64,000 nt of DNA from Kitasatospora paranensis (GCF_039544005.1 NZ_BAABKV010000001.1:682001-746000); one strand, 5' to 3'. Positions 35,710 through 44,196 are shown, numbered from the stretch's first letter. Program-made: numbers and translations. Notes: generated by a model from the sequence alone, not told the origin.

Positions 35710-36353
35710 CGTGACGGGTCCTCCGTGCGGGGTGTTCTGAGCTCGGCCAGCAGGCCGTAGACGGTGGAGCGGGAGACCTGCAGGGCCTCGGCGACCACCG
35801 GTGCGGCCCGCCGTACGGCGAACACCCCGGCCTCGTCCATCAGGCCGAGAACCGCGAGGCGGTCCTGACGGGTCATCCGTTCGACGGGGCGGCCGGTCTC
35901 CCGGACGTGGCCGCCGACGATGTGCCGGACGCGCTCGGACCAGTCCTGGTCGAAAAGCGGCTCGGGCCGCGGTTCGGCGGGCGCGCCGAAGGCGGAGAGC
36001 ACCGCCGCCGCACGCTCCAGCGGCGTGCGATCGAGGTTGATGCACAGCACGGCCGAGGGTTCGCCGTCCGCATCGCGCAGGACCGCGCTGACCGAGGAGA
36101 GCCGGCGGCCGTCCGCGAGCAGCTTCTCGTACGGCCCGAAGACGTCGCGGGCGGACGGGTCGAGCGCGTCCAGCTCGCCGAGCATCGACGGATCGCCCGC
36201 GCTGCGGGAGGTCATCGGGTTCCAGATCTCCAGCACCCGGTCGGTGCGCGGGTCGTGGAGGACGACCTCGGCGTACGGGCCGAGCAGCAGCGCGACGGCC
36301 CGGCACACCGGGTCCCACCTCTGCACCCGGGGGTCGCGGTTCTCGGTCTCCAT
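35706..36353 (-). CDS. YheO/DauR-like PAS transcriptional regulator
   Basis: A 215-residue regulator. The N-terminal YheO-type PAS domain is AVALLLGPYAEVVLHDPRTD with RVLEIWNPMTSRSAGDPSML and SAVLRDADGEPSAVLCINLD. The C-terminal HTH_22 domain is MTRQDRLAVLGLMDEAGVFA with RRAAPVVAEALQVSRSTVYG. The arrangement equals DauR, a repressor of D-arginine catabolism in Pseudomonas. The gene begins two bases after a 35-bp palindrome with a TACAGT -10-like element, suggesting a leaderless, autoregulated transcript shared with the aminotransferase gene. Confidence 0.9.
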   Translation of the reverse strand: METENRDPRVQRWDPVCRAVALLLGPYAEVVLHDPRTDRVLEIWNPMTSRSAGDPSMLGELDALDPSARDVFGPYEKLLADGRRLSSVSAVLRDADGEPSAVLCINLDRTPLERAAAVLSAFGAPAEPRPEPLFDQDWSERVRHIVGGHVRETGRPVERMTRQDRLAVLGLMDEAGVFAVRRAAPVVAEALQVSRSTVYGLLAELRTPRTEDPSR

Positions 36354-36355
36354 GC

Positions 36356-36390
36356 CTGGACTGTACGTCCAGACTGGACGAACAGTCCAG
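36356..36390. promoter_or_regulatory. Nested palindromic operator/promoter of the YheO-like gene
   Basis: CTGGACTGT (36356-36364) pairs with ACAGTCCAG (36382-36390), and within it CGTCCAG (36366-36372) pairs with CTGGACG (36374-36380). Only three single-base spacers break a 35-bp symmetry. Four half-sites of the type GTCCAG suggest two regulator dimers. On the minus strand TACAGT can act as -10 for a leaderless start. Confidence 0.75.
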
Positions 36391-36450
36391 ACGCCTGGTG
36401 CTCGGCCCGCCCCGCAGCACAGGTCCGGAGCGGTGCCGGACGGGAATGTG

Positions 36451-36825
36451 TCAGTGCGCGCCCAGCAGCGCCAGCGCCTCGGCCCGGGTGTCGCAGACGG
36501 TGGCGCGCCGGCTGATGCCCGCCACGTGCACCGCCTGCTCGACCTCCGGCGACGGCCCGAACACCGCGACGCCGACGCCTGCCCCGGCCAGTTCCTGGAA
36601 GGCCTCCGCCAGCACCTCGGCGCCGGCCCGGTCGAGGGTGACCGTCCCGGCCAGATCCAGCGCGATCCCGCTGGCCGCACGCCGCACATGCCCTGCCGCG
36701 GCCCGGCCGATGGCCTCCGCCGCCCGCACGTTCACGTGCGACCCCGCCTCGATCACCACCACCGCGTCACCCTCGACAGGATCGGTCTCCGCACCCTCGA
36801 CGGGATCGGTCTCCGGCTGGTACAT
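36451..36825 (-). CDS. STAS-domain protein (anti-anti-sigma-like) lacking the phospho-serine
   Basis: A 124-residue protein. Start at MYQPETD because GGAGG lies 4-5 bases upstream. After a small repeat (TDPVEG twice) comes a STAS fold: VVVIEAGSHVNVRAAEAIGR, ASGIALDLAGTVTLDRAGAE and VGVAVFGPSPEVEQAVHVAG. In SpoIIAA-type antagonists the loop reads D-S-S/T-G with a phosphorylated Ser; here it is LDRAGAE, with no Ser or Thr at the site. It may be constitutively active or act in another way. No kinase gene is adjacent. Confidence 0.82.
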   Translation of the reverse strand: MYQPETDPVEGAETDPVEGDAVVVIEAGSHVNVRAAEAIGRAAAGHVRRAASGIALDLAGTVTLDRAGAEVLAEAFQELAGAGVGVAVFGPSPEVEQAVHVAGISRRATVCDTRAEALALLGAH

Positions 36826-37061
36826 CGCGCCTCCGCTCGACTCGTGGTCCCCACGCACACGGACCGCTGCCCGCGACGGGCCGCCGGCGGTCGCCGACAT
36901 CTCGCCCACTCAAGGCCACGCCGCCCGCCCCGGGCTCGGCGACACGCGCCCGCCGCCCGCCGCTCACCCGCGCGGTCCAGCCGGCCGGGCCGCGCGACCG
37001 CCCGACCGGGTCGGGCCGGGTCCGGCCGGGTTCGAGCGGGCCGGAGCGAGCCCGGCGCCGG

Positions 37062-37918
37062 TCAGTCTGCCGGGACGACGGCGACGGGGCAGGGCGCGTG
37101 GTGCAGCAGCGCGTGGCTGACGGGGCCGAGGTGCAGACCGGTACGGCCGGACCGGTGGACGGAACCCACCACCACCAGGTCGGCCTCGGCTCCGGCCTCC
37201 AGGAGGGCGTGCGCCGCACGGCGGGTCGCCTCGTGGCGGTGGACGGTGACGCCTGGCGGCAGGTCGCGCCCGGCAGCCCCGATCAGGAGCCCCCGGCGGC
37301 CCCGGCCGAGCCGCCCGACCCGCCGGCCGGAACCGCGTCGGCCGCACCCGCGGCGTGGGAGTCCGGGTGGCGCCCGCGCACCAGGTGCAGCTCGGCCCGC
37401 CGCAGACCCGCCTCCTCGACGGCGAACCCGACCGCCGCCCCGGCCTCGTCCCCGACGCCGAGCACCACCCGGCCGCGCGGCCGATCCGGCAGTGGGACGT
37501 CCGGGACGACCACGACCGGGTACGTGGCCCGGGCGGCGACGCGCAGGCTCACCGAACCCAGCAGCAGGCCGGGGAAGCCGCCGTGGCCACGGGAGCCGAC
37601 CACCAGCAGCGGAGCATCGTGGGCGAGGCCCAGCAGGGCCGTCTCCGCGCCCTCCGGGAGCACCTCCGTCGAGACCACCGCCTCCGGCCGGCGACGGGTG
37701 GCACGGTCCAGCGCGCCGGCCACCAGGACCCTGGTCTCGGCACGGATGGAGATCGGGTCGCCCTCGTCGTCGACGTCCCGTTCGTAGCGCTCCCACGGGC
37801 AGGCATGGACCAACCGCAGGGGCACGCCCCTGCGAACGGCTTCGTCGGCCGCCCAGTCCAGCGCCTTCAGACTGGCGCGCGAGCCGTCCACCCCCGCGAC
37901 GACACACCGGATCACCAT
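37062..37918 (-). CDS. Tandem universal stress protein, frameshifted in this sequence
   Basis: Repaired product 285 residues with two UspA domains. Domain 1: MVIRCVVAGVDGSRASLKAL and the ATP loop GSRGHGGFPGLLLGSVS with YPVVVVP. Domain 2: RGRVVLGVGDEAGAAVGFAV in the first frame, then in the next frame ADLVVVGSVHRSGRTGLHLG and the end HAPCPVAVVP. The switch is in the CCCCC run at 37290-37294. Two-domain Usp proteins with intact G-2x-G-9x-S loops bind ATP and are part of dormancy and stress responses. Single gene. Confidence 0.85.
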
Positions 37919-38149
37919 GTCCGCCTCCTCCCGGTCCCGGCCGCACCGGCCGCACGGTCCCTCCCTGCCATCCTGCGGCCGAAACGCCACCGACGTCGGC
38001 CGGGCCGGCCCTCACCGGGCCGGAGAGCGGAGGGGCGCTCAGCCGGGATTCCCCGGCCAGGGATCACGCCCGGGTACGGTCGACGACTCACCTGGTGGGG
38101 TGGCAGTGATGCCCCTGAGCGTCGAGGACCCAGTCGCGGACAAGAGACG

Positions 38150-38188
38150 CCCGACCCGGTCGCTGAGGTGACCGGAGGCCGGGTCGGG
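38150..38188. terminator. Hairpin downstream of the 88-aa gene
   Basis: CCCGACCCGG (38150-38159) pairs with CCGGGTCGGG (38179-38188); loop 19 nt. It lies about 70 bp beyond the stop of the minus-strand gene ending at 38261, consistent with a terminator. Confidence 0.5.
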
Positions 38189-38260
38189 CGGGCTCGACAC
38201 GGCGAACAGCGAGCCGCAGGGCCCGATTTCGCCGTCCGGAACGCCCTGCCGCCGGTCCCG

Positions 38261-38527
38261 TCAGACCGGGCTGCCCGGCGCTATGGCGGCCGAGAGCTCG
38301 TCCGCGGACCCGGCCGGGCACGGCCTGCCGTTGAGGAGGGCGGCGGATATCGACACCTGGTCGGACCACTCGATGACCAGCCGTTCGCGGCCGCGCACGT
38401 AGCAGTTCCGGCCCCACACCCTGCCGCGGCCACCGATCTCCGGGAAGTCGACGGCCCCCGGCGAGAGGACACGCGACCAGCCCGCTCGCTCGATCTCCAG
38501 ATCCCAGAACCCCGGGCCAGCAATCAT
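38261..38527 (-). CDS. Small hypothetical protein
   Basis: An 88-residue protein. The ATG follows GAAGGAGGCAGTC, a near-ideal ribosome site, which decides the start over upstream frames. Sequence MIAGPGFWDLEIERAGWSRV, then WGRNCYVRGRERLVIEWSDQ, looks folded with beta strands. No family recognised; one Cys pair (NCYV, RPCP) could be structural. Confidence 0.68.
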   Translation of the reverse strand: MIAGPGFWDLEIERAGWSRVLSPGAVDFPEIGGRGRVWGRNCYVRGRERLVIEWSDQVSISAALLNGRPCPAGSADELSAAIAPGSPV

Positions 38528-38657
38528 GACTGCCTCCTTCGGGAGGCACCATACCTTCACACGCCGACCCCCTTTCGGGCGAGGCCCCGTCATCGCACCT
38601 GCCCGGACCTGCGGATTCACAAATGGTGCACCGGATTCCGCTCGCGGGCCCCCGCCG

Positions 38658-39524
38658 TCACGGATTCCCGGCGGCCGGCCCGTCCAGCCAGGCCGAAATC
38701 GCCCGTCCGATCAGGTCCGGCCGGTCCTCCGGCGTGTGGTGCCCGGCATCGACGTCGAAGTGTTGGACGGTGAGGCCGGCGATGTGGGCGGCGCACCAGG
38801 CGACGATGCCCTCGTGCATCATCGCGCCGGGGCCGGGCGCGAACGTGACCAGCAGCTTCGGCACGTCAGGACTGCTCTCCAGCCACCGCCCGTACGCCTC
38901 GATCCGCTCGACGACGTCCGCGGGATCGCCGCCCAACGGCATCGCGCGCGGCCACTGCAGCAGCGGCCGCCTGCTCTCCCGGGTCGGATAAGGCTTGCGG
39001 TAGACGTCGAGGTCGTCCTCGGCGAGGGGTTCGGCGACGGTGCCGGGCAGGGCCTGCTCGATGAAGGCGTTGTCGTCCAGGATCATGGCCTCACCGACAC
39101 CGTCGGCCTTGATCGCCCGGAACAGCTCCCGGCCGCCCTCCGGGAACTCCTCCCAGGTCATGGGCTTGACGATGGTCTCGGTGAACGCGATGCCGCGCAC
39201 CCGCTCCGGGTGGCGCGCGGCCCAGTCGAAGGCCAGGGCCCCGCCCCAGTCGTGGCCCACGAGGACCACGTCCCGGAGATCGAGGGCGTCGAACCAGGCG
39301 TCCAGGTACCGGGCGTGGTCGTGGAAGGTGTAGGCGATACCGGGTTTGCCCGACTCGCCCATGCCGATCAGGTCGGGGGCCAGCAACCGGCCCCGCCCCA
39401 CCACCGGCATCACCTTGCGCCACAGGTGGGAGGAGGTGGGATTGCCGTGCAGGAAGACGATCGGCGCGCCGGCGCCGGACTCCCGGTGGTACATGGTCGA
39501 ACCGAGGATCTGCTGGACGGGCAT
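38658..39524 (-). CDS. dhaA: Haloalkane dehalogenase
   Basis: A 288-residue alpha/beta hydrolase. FLHGNPTSSHLWRKVMPVV carries the oxyanion loop with the halide-binding Asn; GRLLAPDLIGMGESGKP follows. The nucleophile elbow is VVLVGHDWGGALAFDW with Asp and the halide-binding Trp; the catalytic His is in DAGHHTPEDRPDLIG. This is the HLD-II (DhaA/LinB) pattern. Hydrolyses C-halogen bonds to alcohols. It lies 77 bp downstream of the NmrA gene and likely shares its TetR-controlled promoter. The natural substrate is not evident. Confidence 0.92.
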   Translation of the reverse strand: MPVQQILGSTMYHRESGAGAPIVFLHGNPTSSHLWRKVMPVVGRGRLLAPDLIGMGESGKPGIAYTFHDHARYLDAWFDALDLRDVVLVGHDWGGALAFDWAARHPERVRGIAFTETIVKPMTWEEFPEGGRELFRAIKADGVGEAMILDDNAFIEQALPGTVAEPLAEDDLDVYRKPYPTRESRRPLLQWPRAMPLGGDPADVVERIEAYGRWLESSPDVPKLLVTFAPGPGAMMHEGIVAWCAAHIAGLTVQHFDVDAGHHTPEDRPDLIGRAISAWLDGPAAGNP

Positions 39525-39601
39525 CGTCCGTTCCCTTCCGTACTGACATCTGGGGGTGGGGTGAGGGTGGTGCAGGAGGCGCCGGGCCGGCCCGGGCACG
39601 G

Positions 39602-40423
39602 TCACCGGAAGGCTGCGGCGTTCCGCTCGGCCCACGCCGCGAAGGTGCCGGGCGCCCGCCCGAGGACACGCTCGACGTCGGGGCTCACCTGCTGCTCGGC
39701 GCCGGTCGGCTCGCCGAGGATGGCGAGGGTGCCCTCGACCACGGGCAGCGGCATGAATCCGGCCATCAGTGCGTGGGCCTGCTCCCGGGTCTGCTCGACG
39801 AAGTCGACCGGCTCGCCCAGCGCGGCCGCGATCGCCGCCGCCCGCTCGCGCGGCGTGGTCGGCGCGGGGCCGGTCAGCGTGTAGACGGCGCCCTGGTGGC
39901 CGTCCTGGCGCAGCACGGCGGCCGCGACCTCGGCGACGTCCTGCGGATCGACGAAGGGCAGCCCCACGCCGCCGAAGGGCGCCGCGGCCTGCCGGCGGCC
40001 GCGGATCGACTCGGCCCAGGCGAACGCATTGGTGGCCATCCCGCCCGACCGCAGCACCGTCCACTCCAGGCCGGACTCCCGGACCGCCGCCTCGAACAGA
40101 CCCGGGTGCCGGTACGCGTCCGGCCGGGTCGCCACGCCCTGCGAGGAGAGCAGGACGATCCGGCGGATCCCGGCCCGCTTCGCCGCGTCCAGCACTCCGC
40201 GCGGGTCCTCGCCGGCCACCAGCAGGAACAGCGCTCCGGCCCCCTGGAAGGCGTCCTGGAGACCGGCCGGATCGGCCAGGTCTGCCGCCACCGCCCGCAC
40301 ACCGGACGGCACGTCGGCAGCGGTGATGTGCCTGGCCACGGCCGTCACCGGCACCCCCGCCGCGGTGAGGCCGCGGACCAGCGCGCGCCCGACGTTCCCG
40401 GTCGCACCCGTCACAACGATCAT
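39602..40423 (-). CDS. NmrA-family NAD(P)-binding oxidoreductase
   Basis: A 273-residue atypical short-chain dehydrogenase. The dinucleotide motif is VTGATGNVGRALVRGLTAAG at the N-terminus; further marks are RIVLLSSQGVATRPDAYRHP, WTVLRSGGMATNAFAWAESI and LPFVDPQDVAEVAAAVL. These proteins are quinone reductases or redox sensors. First gene of a likely operon with the dehalogenase and divergent from a TetR gene, whose operators lie in the 104-bp gap. Confidence 0.9.
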   Translation of the reverse strand: MIVVTGATGNVGRALVRGLTAAGVPVTAVARHITAADVPSGVRAVAADLADPAGLQDAFQGAGALFLLVAGEDPRGVLDAAKRAGIRRIVLLSSQGVATRPDAYRHPGLFEAAVRESGLEWTVLRSGGMATNAFAWAESIRGRRQAAAPFGGVGLPFVDPQDVAEVAAAVLRQDGHQGAVYTLTGPAPTTPRERAAAIAAALGEPVDFVEQTREQAHALMAGFMPLPVVEGTLAILGEPTGAEQQVSPDVERVLGRAPGTFAAWAERNAAAFR

Positions 40424-40450
40424 GGAAATCTCCCCGGTTCCATTCCAGTT

Positions 40451-40466
40451 AGTCAGTTGACTGACT
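40451..40466. promoter_or_regulatory. TetR operator, site 1
   Basis: AGTCAGT-TG-ACTGACT, a perfect 7-bp inverted repeat located 28 bp upstream of the NmrA gene start. The same half-site recurs in site 2, supporting recognition by one protein, most likely the adjacent TetR regulator. Confidence 0.75.
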
Positions 40467-40517
40467 TACTTCGTGGGTCAGGACGCTAGCACACCGGAGC
40501 GGCCCTCCGCCGCCTAT

Positions 40518-40537
40518 AGTCAGTCGGGTGACTGACT
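40518..40537. promoter_or_regulatory. TetR operator, site 2, over the tetR start codon
   Basis: AGTCAGTC-GGGT-GACTGACT, perfect 8-bp arms. It covers the GTG start at 40528. TATAGT (40515-40520) just before it is a good -10 element placing transcription start at or next to the GTG, so the mRNA is probably leaderless and autorepressed. Confidence 0.75.
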
Positions 40538-41121
40538 CATCGGAATCCCGCCGCCCCCGGGCCGCGGCCACGGCGAAGCGACAGCGGCTGGTCGAGGCCA
40601 CCGCGCGGGTCCTGCACGAGCAGGGCGTGGAACGCACGACCATCGCCGACATCGCCCGCGCCGCCGACGTGCCGGCCGGCAACGTCTACTACTACTTCAA
40701 GACCAAGGACGAGCTGGTCGAAGCCGCGCTCGACGAACACACCCGGCACCTCGACACGCTGACCGGCCGCCTCGACGGACTCGCCGACCCGCGCGACCGC
40801 CTCAAGGGCCTCGTCCACGCATGGGCAGCCCGGCCCGACACCACCGCCCGCTACGGCTGCCCCACGGGCACCCTGGCCGCCGAGGTCGACAAACGGGCGG
40901 ACGGGGGCCTCGACCTCGCGGCGGCCCGAGTGATCCGGCGGCTGCTGACCTGGGTCGAGGAGCAGTACCGCCTCCTCGGCGCCGCCGACCCGGAGGGCCG
41001 TGCCCTGACCCTCGTCGGCGCCTACCAGGGCATGTCGCTGCTCGCCAACGCCCTGCGCGACCCGGAGATCATGACCCGCGAAGCGGCCCGCCTGGTGCGC
41101 GAACTCGACGCACCGGTCTGA
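40528..41121 (+). CDS. TetR-family transcriptional regulator
   Basis: A 197-residue repressor. The DNA-binding part is ATARVLHEQGVERTTIADIA with RAADVPAGNVYYYFKTKDEL, a textbook TetR helix-turn-helix. The C-terminal domain (ARYGCPTGTLAAEVDKRADG) resembles the TetR_C_LmrA-like or YxaF group, which often responds to small electrophiles or quinones. The GTG start lies inside its own operator. Likely controls itself and the divergent NmrA-dehalogenase operon. Confidence 0.93.
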   Translation: MTDSSESRRPRAAATAKRQRLVEATARVLHEQGVERTTIADIARAADVPAGNVYYYFKTKDELVEAALDEHTRHLDTLTGRLDGLADPRDRLKGLVHAWAARPDTTARYGCPTGTLAAEVDKRADGGLDLAAARVIRRLLTWVEEQYRLLGAADPEGRALTLVGAYQGMSLLANALRDPEIMTREAARLVRELDAPV

Positions 41122-41325
41122 CGGGGCGGCCGACCCACGGGTGAGGCTGCGGCGTCAGACCGGGAAGTCCACCCGCGCGGCGGACCGGGGGCCGAACCGG
41201 GCTGCAGGATGTCGCAGCAGCGGGCCCGGGCGCGTGCCGACCCGAAGCCCGCCGGCCCTTCCGGCGCAGCGGCTGTGCGATGATCCCGAACGCGGTGACA
41301 GGGTGTCACCCGAGGGGGTGGGGGC

Positions 41326-41613
41326 GTGAGTACCTACAGGTGGGCCTGTGTGGCGGCAATCTGGGCAATCTTCCTCGTCCAGGCGTGGCCCTGTCTGATG
41401 CACGGCCATCAGCCCCGCTGGTTCGGCGGGCGTGTGCAGGCGCCCCGACGGTGGGCCGCCGGCGCCGGACTGGTGGGCATCGGGAGCACCCTGGGCATCG
41501 TCTCCGCAGCGTGGAGCGAGAGCCTGAGTTGGATCCCCGTGGTCGTCGTGGTGAGCGGCCTCGCCGTCTCGGCCTGGGCCTTCCGCCTGCCGTCCGGTGG
41601 CACGCGGGCCTGA
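41326..41613 (+). CDS. Small membrane protein (three helices)
   Basis: A 95-residue protein from a GTG: helices YRWACVAAIWAIFLVQAWPC, WAAGAGLVGIGSTLGIVSAA and SWIPVVVVVSGLAVSAWAF, with a basic loop (GGRVQAPRRW) between the first two. No family recognised. Isolated gene. Confidence 0.65.
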   Translation: MSTYRWACVAAIWAIFLVQAWPCLMHGHQPRWFGGRVQAPRRWAAGAGLVGIGSTLGIVSAAWSESLSWIPVVVVVSGLAVSAWAFRLPSGGTRA

Positions 41614-42055
41614 GAAACCGTCGGCGCGGCTCGTCGGTCGACCTCCACTTCGAACGCGGAGTCGGCCCGATCCCCCAAGGCGCGACCCGGACCAGAACAT
41701 CGCACGGGAGCAGGCGCAGCGCGACGCGGTCCGAGTCGTGGAGGACGACCACGTCGTCGCCCCGAAGGCCCAGCTCCGCGCGCGCTCGTTCGTTCCGCCG
41801 GCGTCGTGGCCGCGATGAGCCACCTGCGCAAGCAGGCCCCGCGGCTGAGCCCGCAGGACGCACGGGCCTACGTCGCATCGATTCGGGACGGTGCCGAACC
41901 GCCGGACGAGCTGGCATGCCTCACCCGGAAGACGCCGAAGTGGCCGCTCCTGCCCATCGAGACACTGGCCGGTCCGGTCCAGGAGGGTTCAGGCCGAGGG
42001 GCCGAGGCCCGAGTGCCCTGGAAAGCATCCCGGCGGCGAGGAGCAGGACGGCGTC
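41614..42055. other. Gene-poor region with possible coding remnant
   Basis: 442 bp. An ATG at 41815 opens MSHLRKQAPRLSPQDARAYV and about 30 more plausible residues (DELACLTRKTPKWPLLPIET) before the translation turns Arg-rich. No stop or ribosome site makes it convincing. It may be the start of a decayed gene ahead of the SUKH-4 gene. No hairpin or operator seen. Confidence 0.4.
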
Positions 42056-42595
42056 ATGGTCACCCACGCAGACCTCACCACCTGGGCGGGCCCGGACAGG
42101 GTCCACCGCGCGGCCCGGCGGACCGTCGCCGCGTGGGACATCCCACCCGAGGCCAAGCGCCTGCTGACCGAGGTCGGAATCCCGATCACCGAGCAGATCG
42201 TCACCCACGTCCGCTACCAGGGCGGGCCCTCTCCGGAGCTACTGGCGTCCGGCGGCCGACAGTTCTACAAGCTCGCGATCATCCGGAGCGAGCCGAACCC
42301 CGACTTCTGGCAGGCCTTCGGCATCCAGCCGATCACCGGCGAGGTCCACCACATCCTGTGGACCGGCGAGGCCCGGTTCACCAACAGCTCCGTCGAGCTG
42401 TGGCTCCGGTCCCTCCACCACGTCGGCCACCATCTCAGCCGGTCCCGGGTGCTCGACGATCCGTTCGAGGACGAAGACGCCGCAGTCAACGAACTGCAGG
42501 CCCTGGCCGACGACCTCAAGGAGATCGACCCTTCCGCATTCGAGGGCTACGAAGCCTTCACCTGGCCGGCGTTCCTCGACCGTTGGCTCTGGTGA
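42056..42595 (+). CDS. SUKH-4 family immunity-like protein
   Basis: A 179-residue protein of the SUKH superfamily, type 4: IPPEAKRLLTEVGIPITEQI at the start of the domain, then LLASGGRQFYKLAIIRSEPN, GIQPITGEVHHILWTGEARF, VNSSVE-like FTNSSVELWLRSLHHVG, and the end YEAFTWPAFLDRWLW. SUKH proteins are immunity factors for polymorphic toxins, but Streptomyces holds many orphan copies. No toxin is adjacent, so a regulatory or defensive role is open. The purine-rich GGCGAGGAGCAGGACGG lies upstream of the ATG. Confidence 0.82.
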   Translation: MVTHADLTTWAGPDRVHRAARRTVAAWDIPPEAKRLLTEVGIPITEQIVTHVRYQGGPSPELLASGGRQFYKLAIIRSEPNPDFWQAFGIQPITGEVHHILWTGEARFTNSSVELWLRSLHHVGHHLSRSRVLDDPFEDEDAAVNELQALADDLKEIDPSAFEGYEAFTWPAFLDRWLW

Positions 42596-42642
42596 CGCCG
42601 ACCGTCCCCGCCACCGGCTGCCCACCCATGACGGGTGCCCCC

Positions 42643-44196
42643 TCAGTTCACCCTCGCCAGGTTGTCGGCGATTGCGGCGAGCAGGCTCGTGGTGTCGGTG
42701 GCGGCACCGTCGGAAGCCCAGCAGACGTAGCCGTCGGGGCGGATGAGCAGGGCGGCGGCGCCCAGTCCGTCGGGGCAGGCGGCGCGGACGAGGTCGACCC
42801 GCGGCGGGAGCCGGAGGCCGGCCGGGACAGCCCCGGCCAGGTCCAGCAGAACGGCGTGCCCCGAACCGAACAACGTGGACAGCCGGAGGGGACCGGCCTC
42901 GGTCACCAGGTCGGCGTCCGGCACGCGCCGGCCGGTGATCGGATGGTCGCCCGGCAGCGGGTACGCGAGGGAGAGGCCGGAGACCAGTCCTGCGAGGTGG
43001 CGGTTGGCCTCGGGCAGGCGCAGCAGGTCGACGACGATGTCGCGCAGCGCGGCCACGTCCTCGCTGGGTCGCGGATCCGCCAGCACCCGCTGCGCCGACG
43101 TGTGCTGGAGGACCTGGGCGCCGACCGGATGCCGTTCGGCGTGGTAGCTGTCGAGGAGCCCGCGCGGGGCGCGGTCCTGGACGACGGCGGCCAGCTTCCA
43201 CCCGAGGTTGAACGCGTCCTGCAGGCCGAGGTTGAGGCCTTGGCCGCCCAGGGGCGGGTGGATGTGCGCGGCATCGCCCAGGAACAGCACCCGGCCGGCC
43301 CGGTAGTGCTCCAACTGCCGTGTGGCGTCGGTGAACCGCGACGCGTTGTCCACCGCTCCGAGGACGGTGTCCCGGCCGTACACGGCCTGCAGCACGGTGG
43401 CGATCTCCTCGGGGGTGACCGGTGTGTCGCCGGCGGTGCCCCCGGCGGTGTCCGCATCGCCGGGGTCGCCCGCGGTGTCCGCACCCTCCGCGCGCCCGAA
43501 GGTGAACCGGTACCGGCCGCCGCCGAGCGGGGCCAGCATCGCCCAGTGACCGCCCGCGTGACGCATCATGGTGCTCATGTGCCCCAACTGCTGCGGCACG
43601 AGCGACGAGGCGGCGGACAGCCGGACGTCGGCGAGCACCGCCCGATGCGTCCCGGGCCTGCCGGGGAACGGCAGCCCGAGCAGCTTGCGCACCGTGCTGT
43701 GGGCACCGTCGCAGGCGGCCAGGTAGCGAGCCCGCAGCCGCAGACCGTCGGCCGTCACGACCACCCCGCCGCCATCCGGCTCGACCCCTGACACGGCGGT
43801 GCCGCGCAGGATCTTCGCGCCGGCGGCCGTCGCCCGCTCCTCGAGCTCCTCCTCGATCTCCCACTGCGGGATCGCGATCGGGACGGGATGCCTGGTCCGC
43901 CAGGGCGTGCAGTCCAACGGCACCGGCAGCGCCGCGAAGTGCGCGCCGACCGGGTCGCCCGGCGTGGTCCGTCGCAGCAGCGGTTCCAGCAGCCCGCGCG
44001 ACTCCAGCAGCTCGGCCGTCCGGGGCTGGATCCCGCCGCCCTTCGCCTGCTCGATGCGCCGGGGCAGCTTCTCCAGGACGACCGTCTCCACGCCGGCCAG
44101 TGCCAGCTCGTACGCCAGCAGCAGTCCGGCCGGGCCTGCGCCCGCGACGACGACCTCGGTCGCGCTCTCCGTCACCATGGCCACTCCCTTACTCAT
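42643..44196 (-). CDS. FAD-dependent aromatic monooxygenase (PHBH/RdmE class)
   Basis: A 517-residue class A flavoprotein monooxygenase. FAD is bound by VVVAGAGPAGLLLAYELALA; CDGAHSTVRKLLGLPFPGR contains the DG motif; VLFLGDAAHIHPPLGGQGLN with LGLQDAFNLGWKLA is the second FAD site. The C-terminal thioredoxin-like domain (DLVRAACPDGLGAAALLIRP) fits the group that includes rifampicin monooxygenase and polyketide hydroxylases. Two start codons are possible (44196 or 44178). Divergent from a TetR gene, which suggests inducible detoxification of an aromatic compound. Confidence 0.92.
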   Translation of the reverse strand: MSKGVAMVTESATEVVVAGAGPAGLLLAYELALAGVETVVLEKLPRRIEQAKGGGIQPRTAELLESRGLLEPLLRRTTPGDPVGAHFAALPVPLDCTPWRTRHPVPIAIPQWEIEEELEERATAAGAKILRGTAVSGVEPDGGGVVVTADGLRLRARYLAACDGAHSTVRKLLGLPFPGRPGTHRAVLADVRLSAASSLVPQQLGHMSTMMRHAGGHWAMLAPLGGGRYRFTFGRAEGADTAGDPGDADTAGGTAGDTPVTPEEIATVLQAVYGRDTVLGAVDNASRFTDATRQLEHYRAGRVLFLGDAAHIHPPLGGQGLNLGLQDAFNLGWKLAAVVQDRAPRGLLDSYHAERHPVGAQVLQHTSAQRVLADPRPSEDVAALRDIVVDLLRLPEANRHLAGLVSGLSLAYPLPGDHPITGRRVPDADLVTEAGPLRLSTLFGSGHAVLLDLAGAVPAGLRLPPRVDLVRAACPDGLGAAALLIRPDGYVCWASDGAATDTTSLLAAIADNLARVN

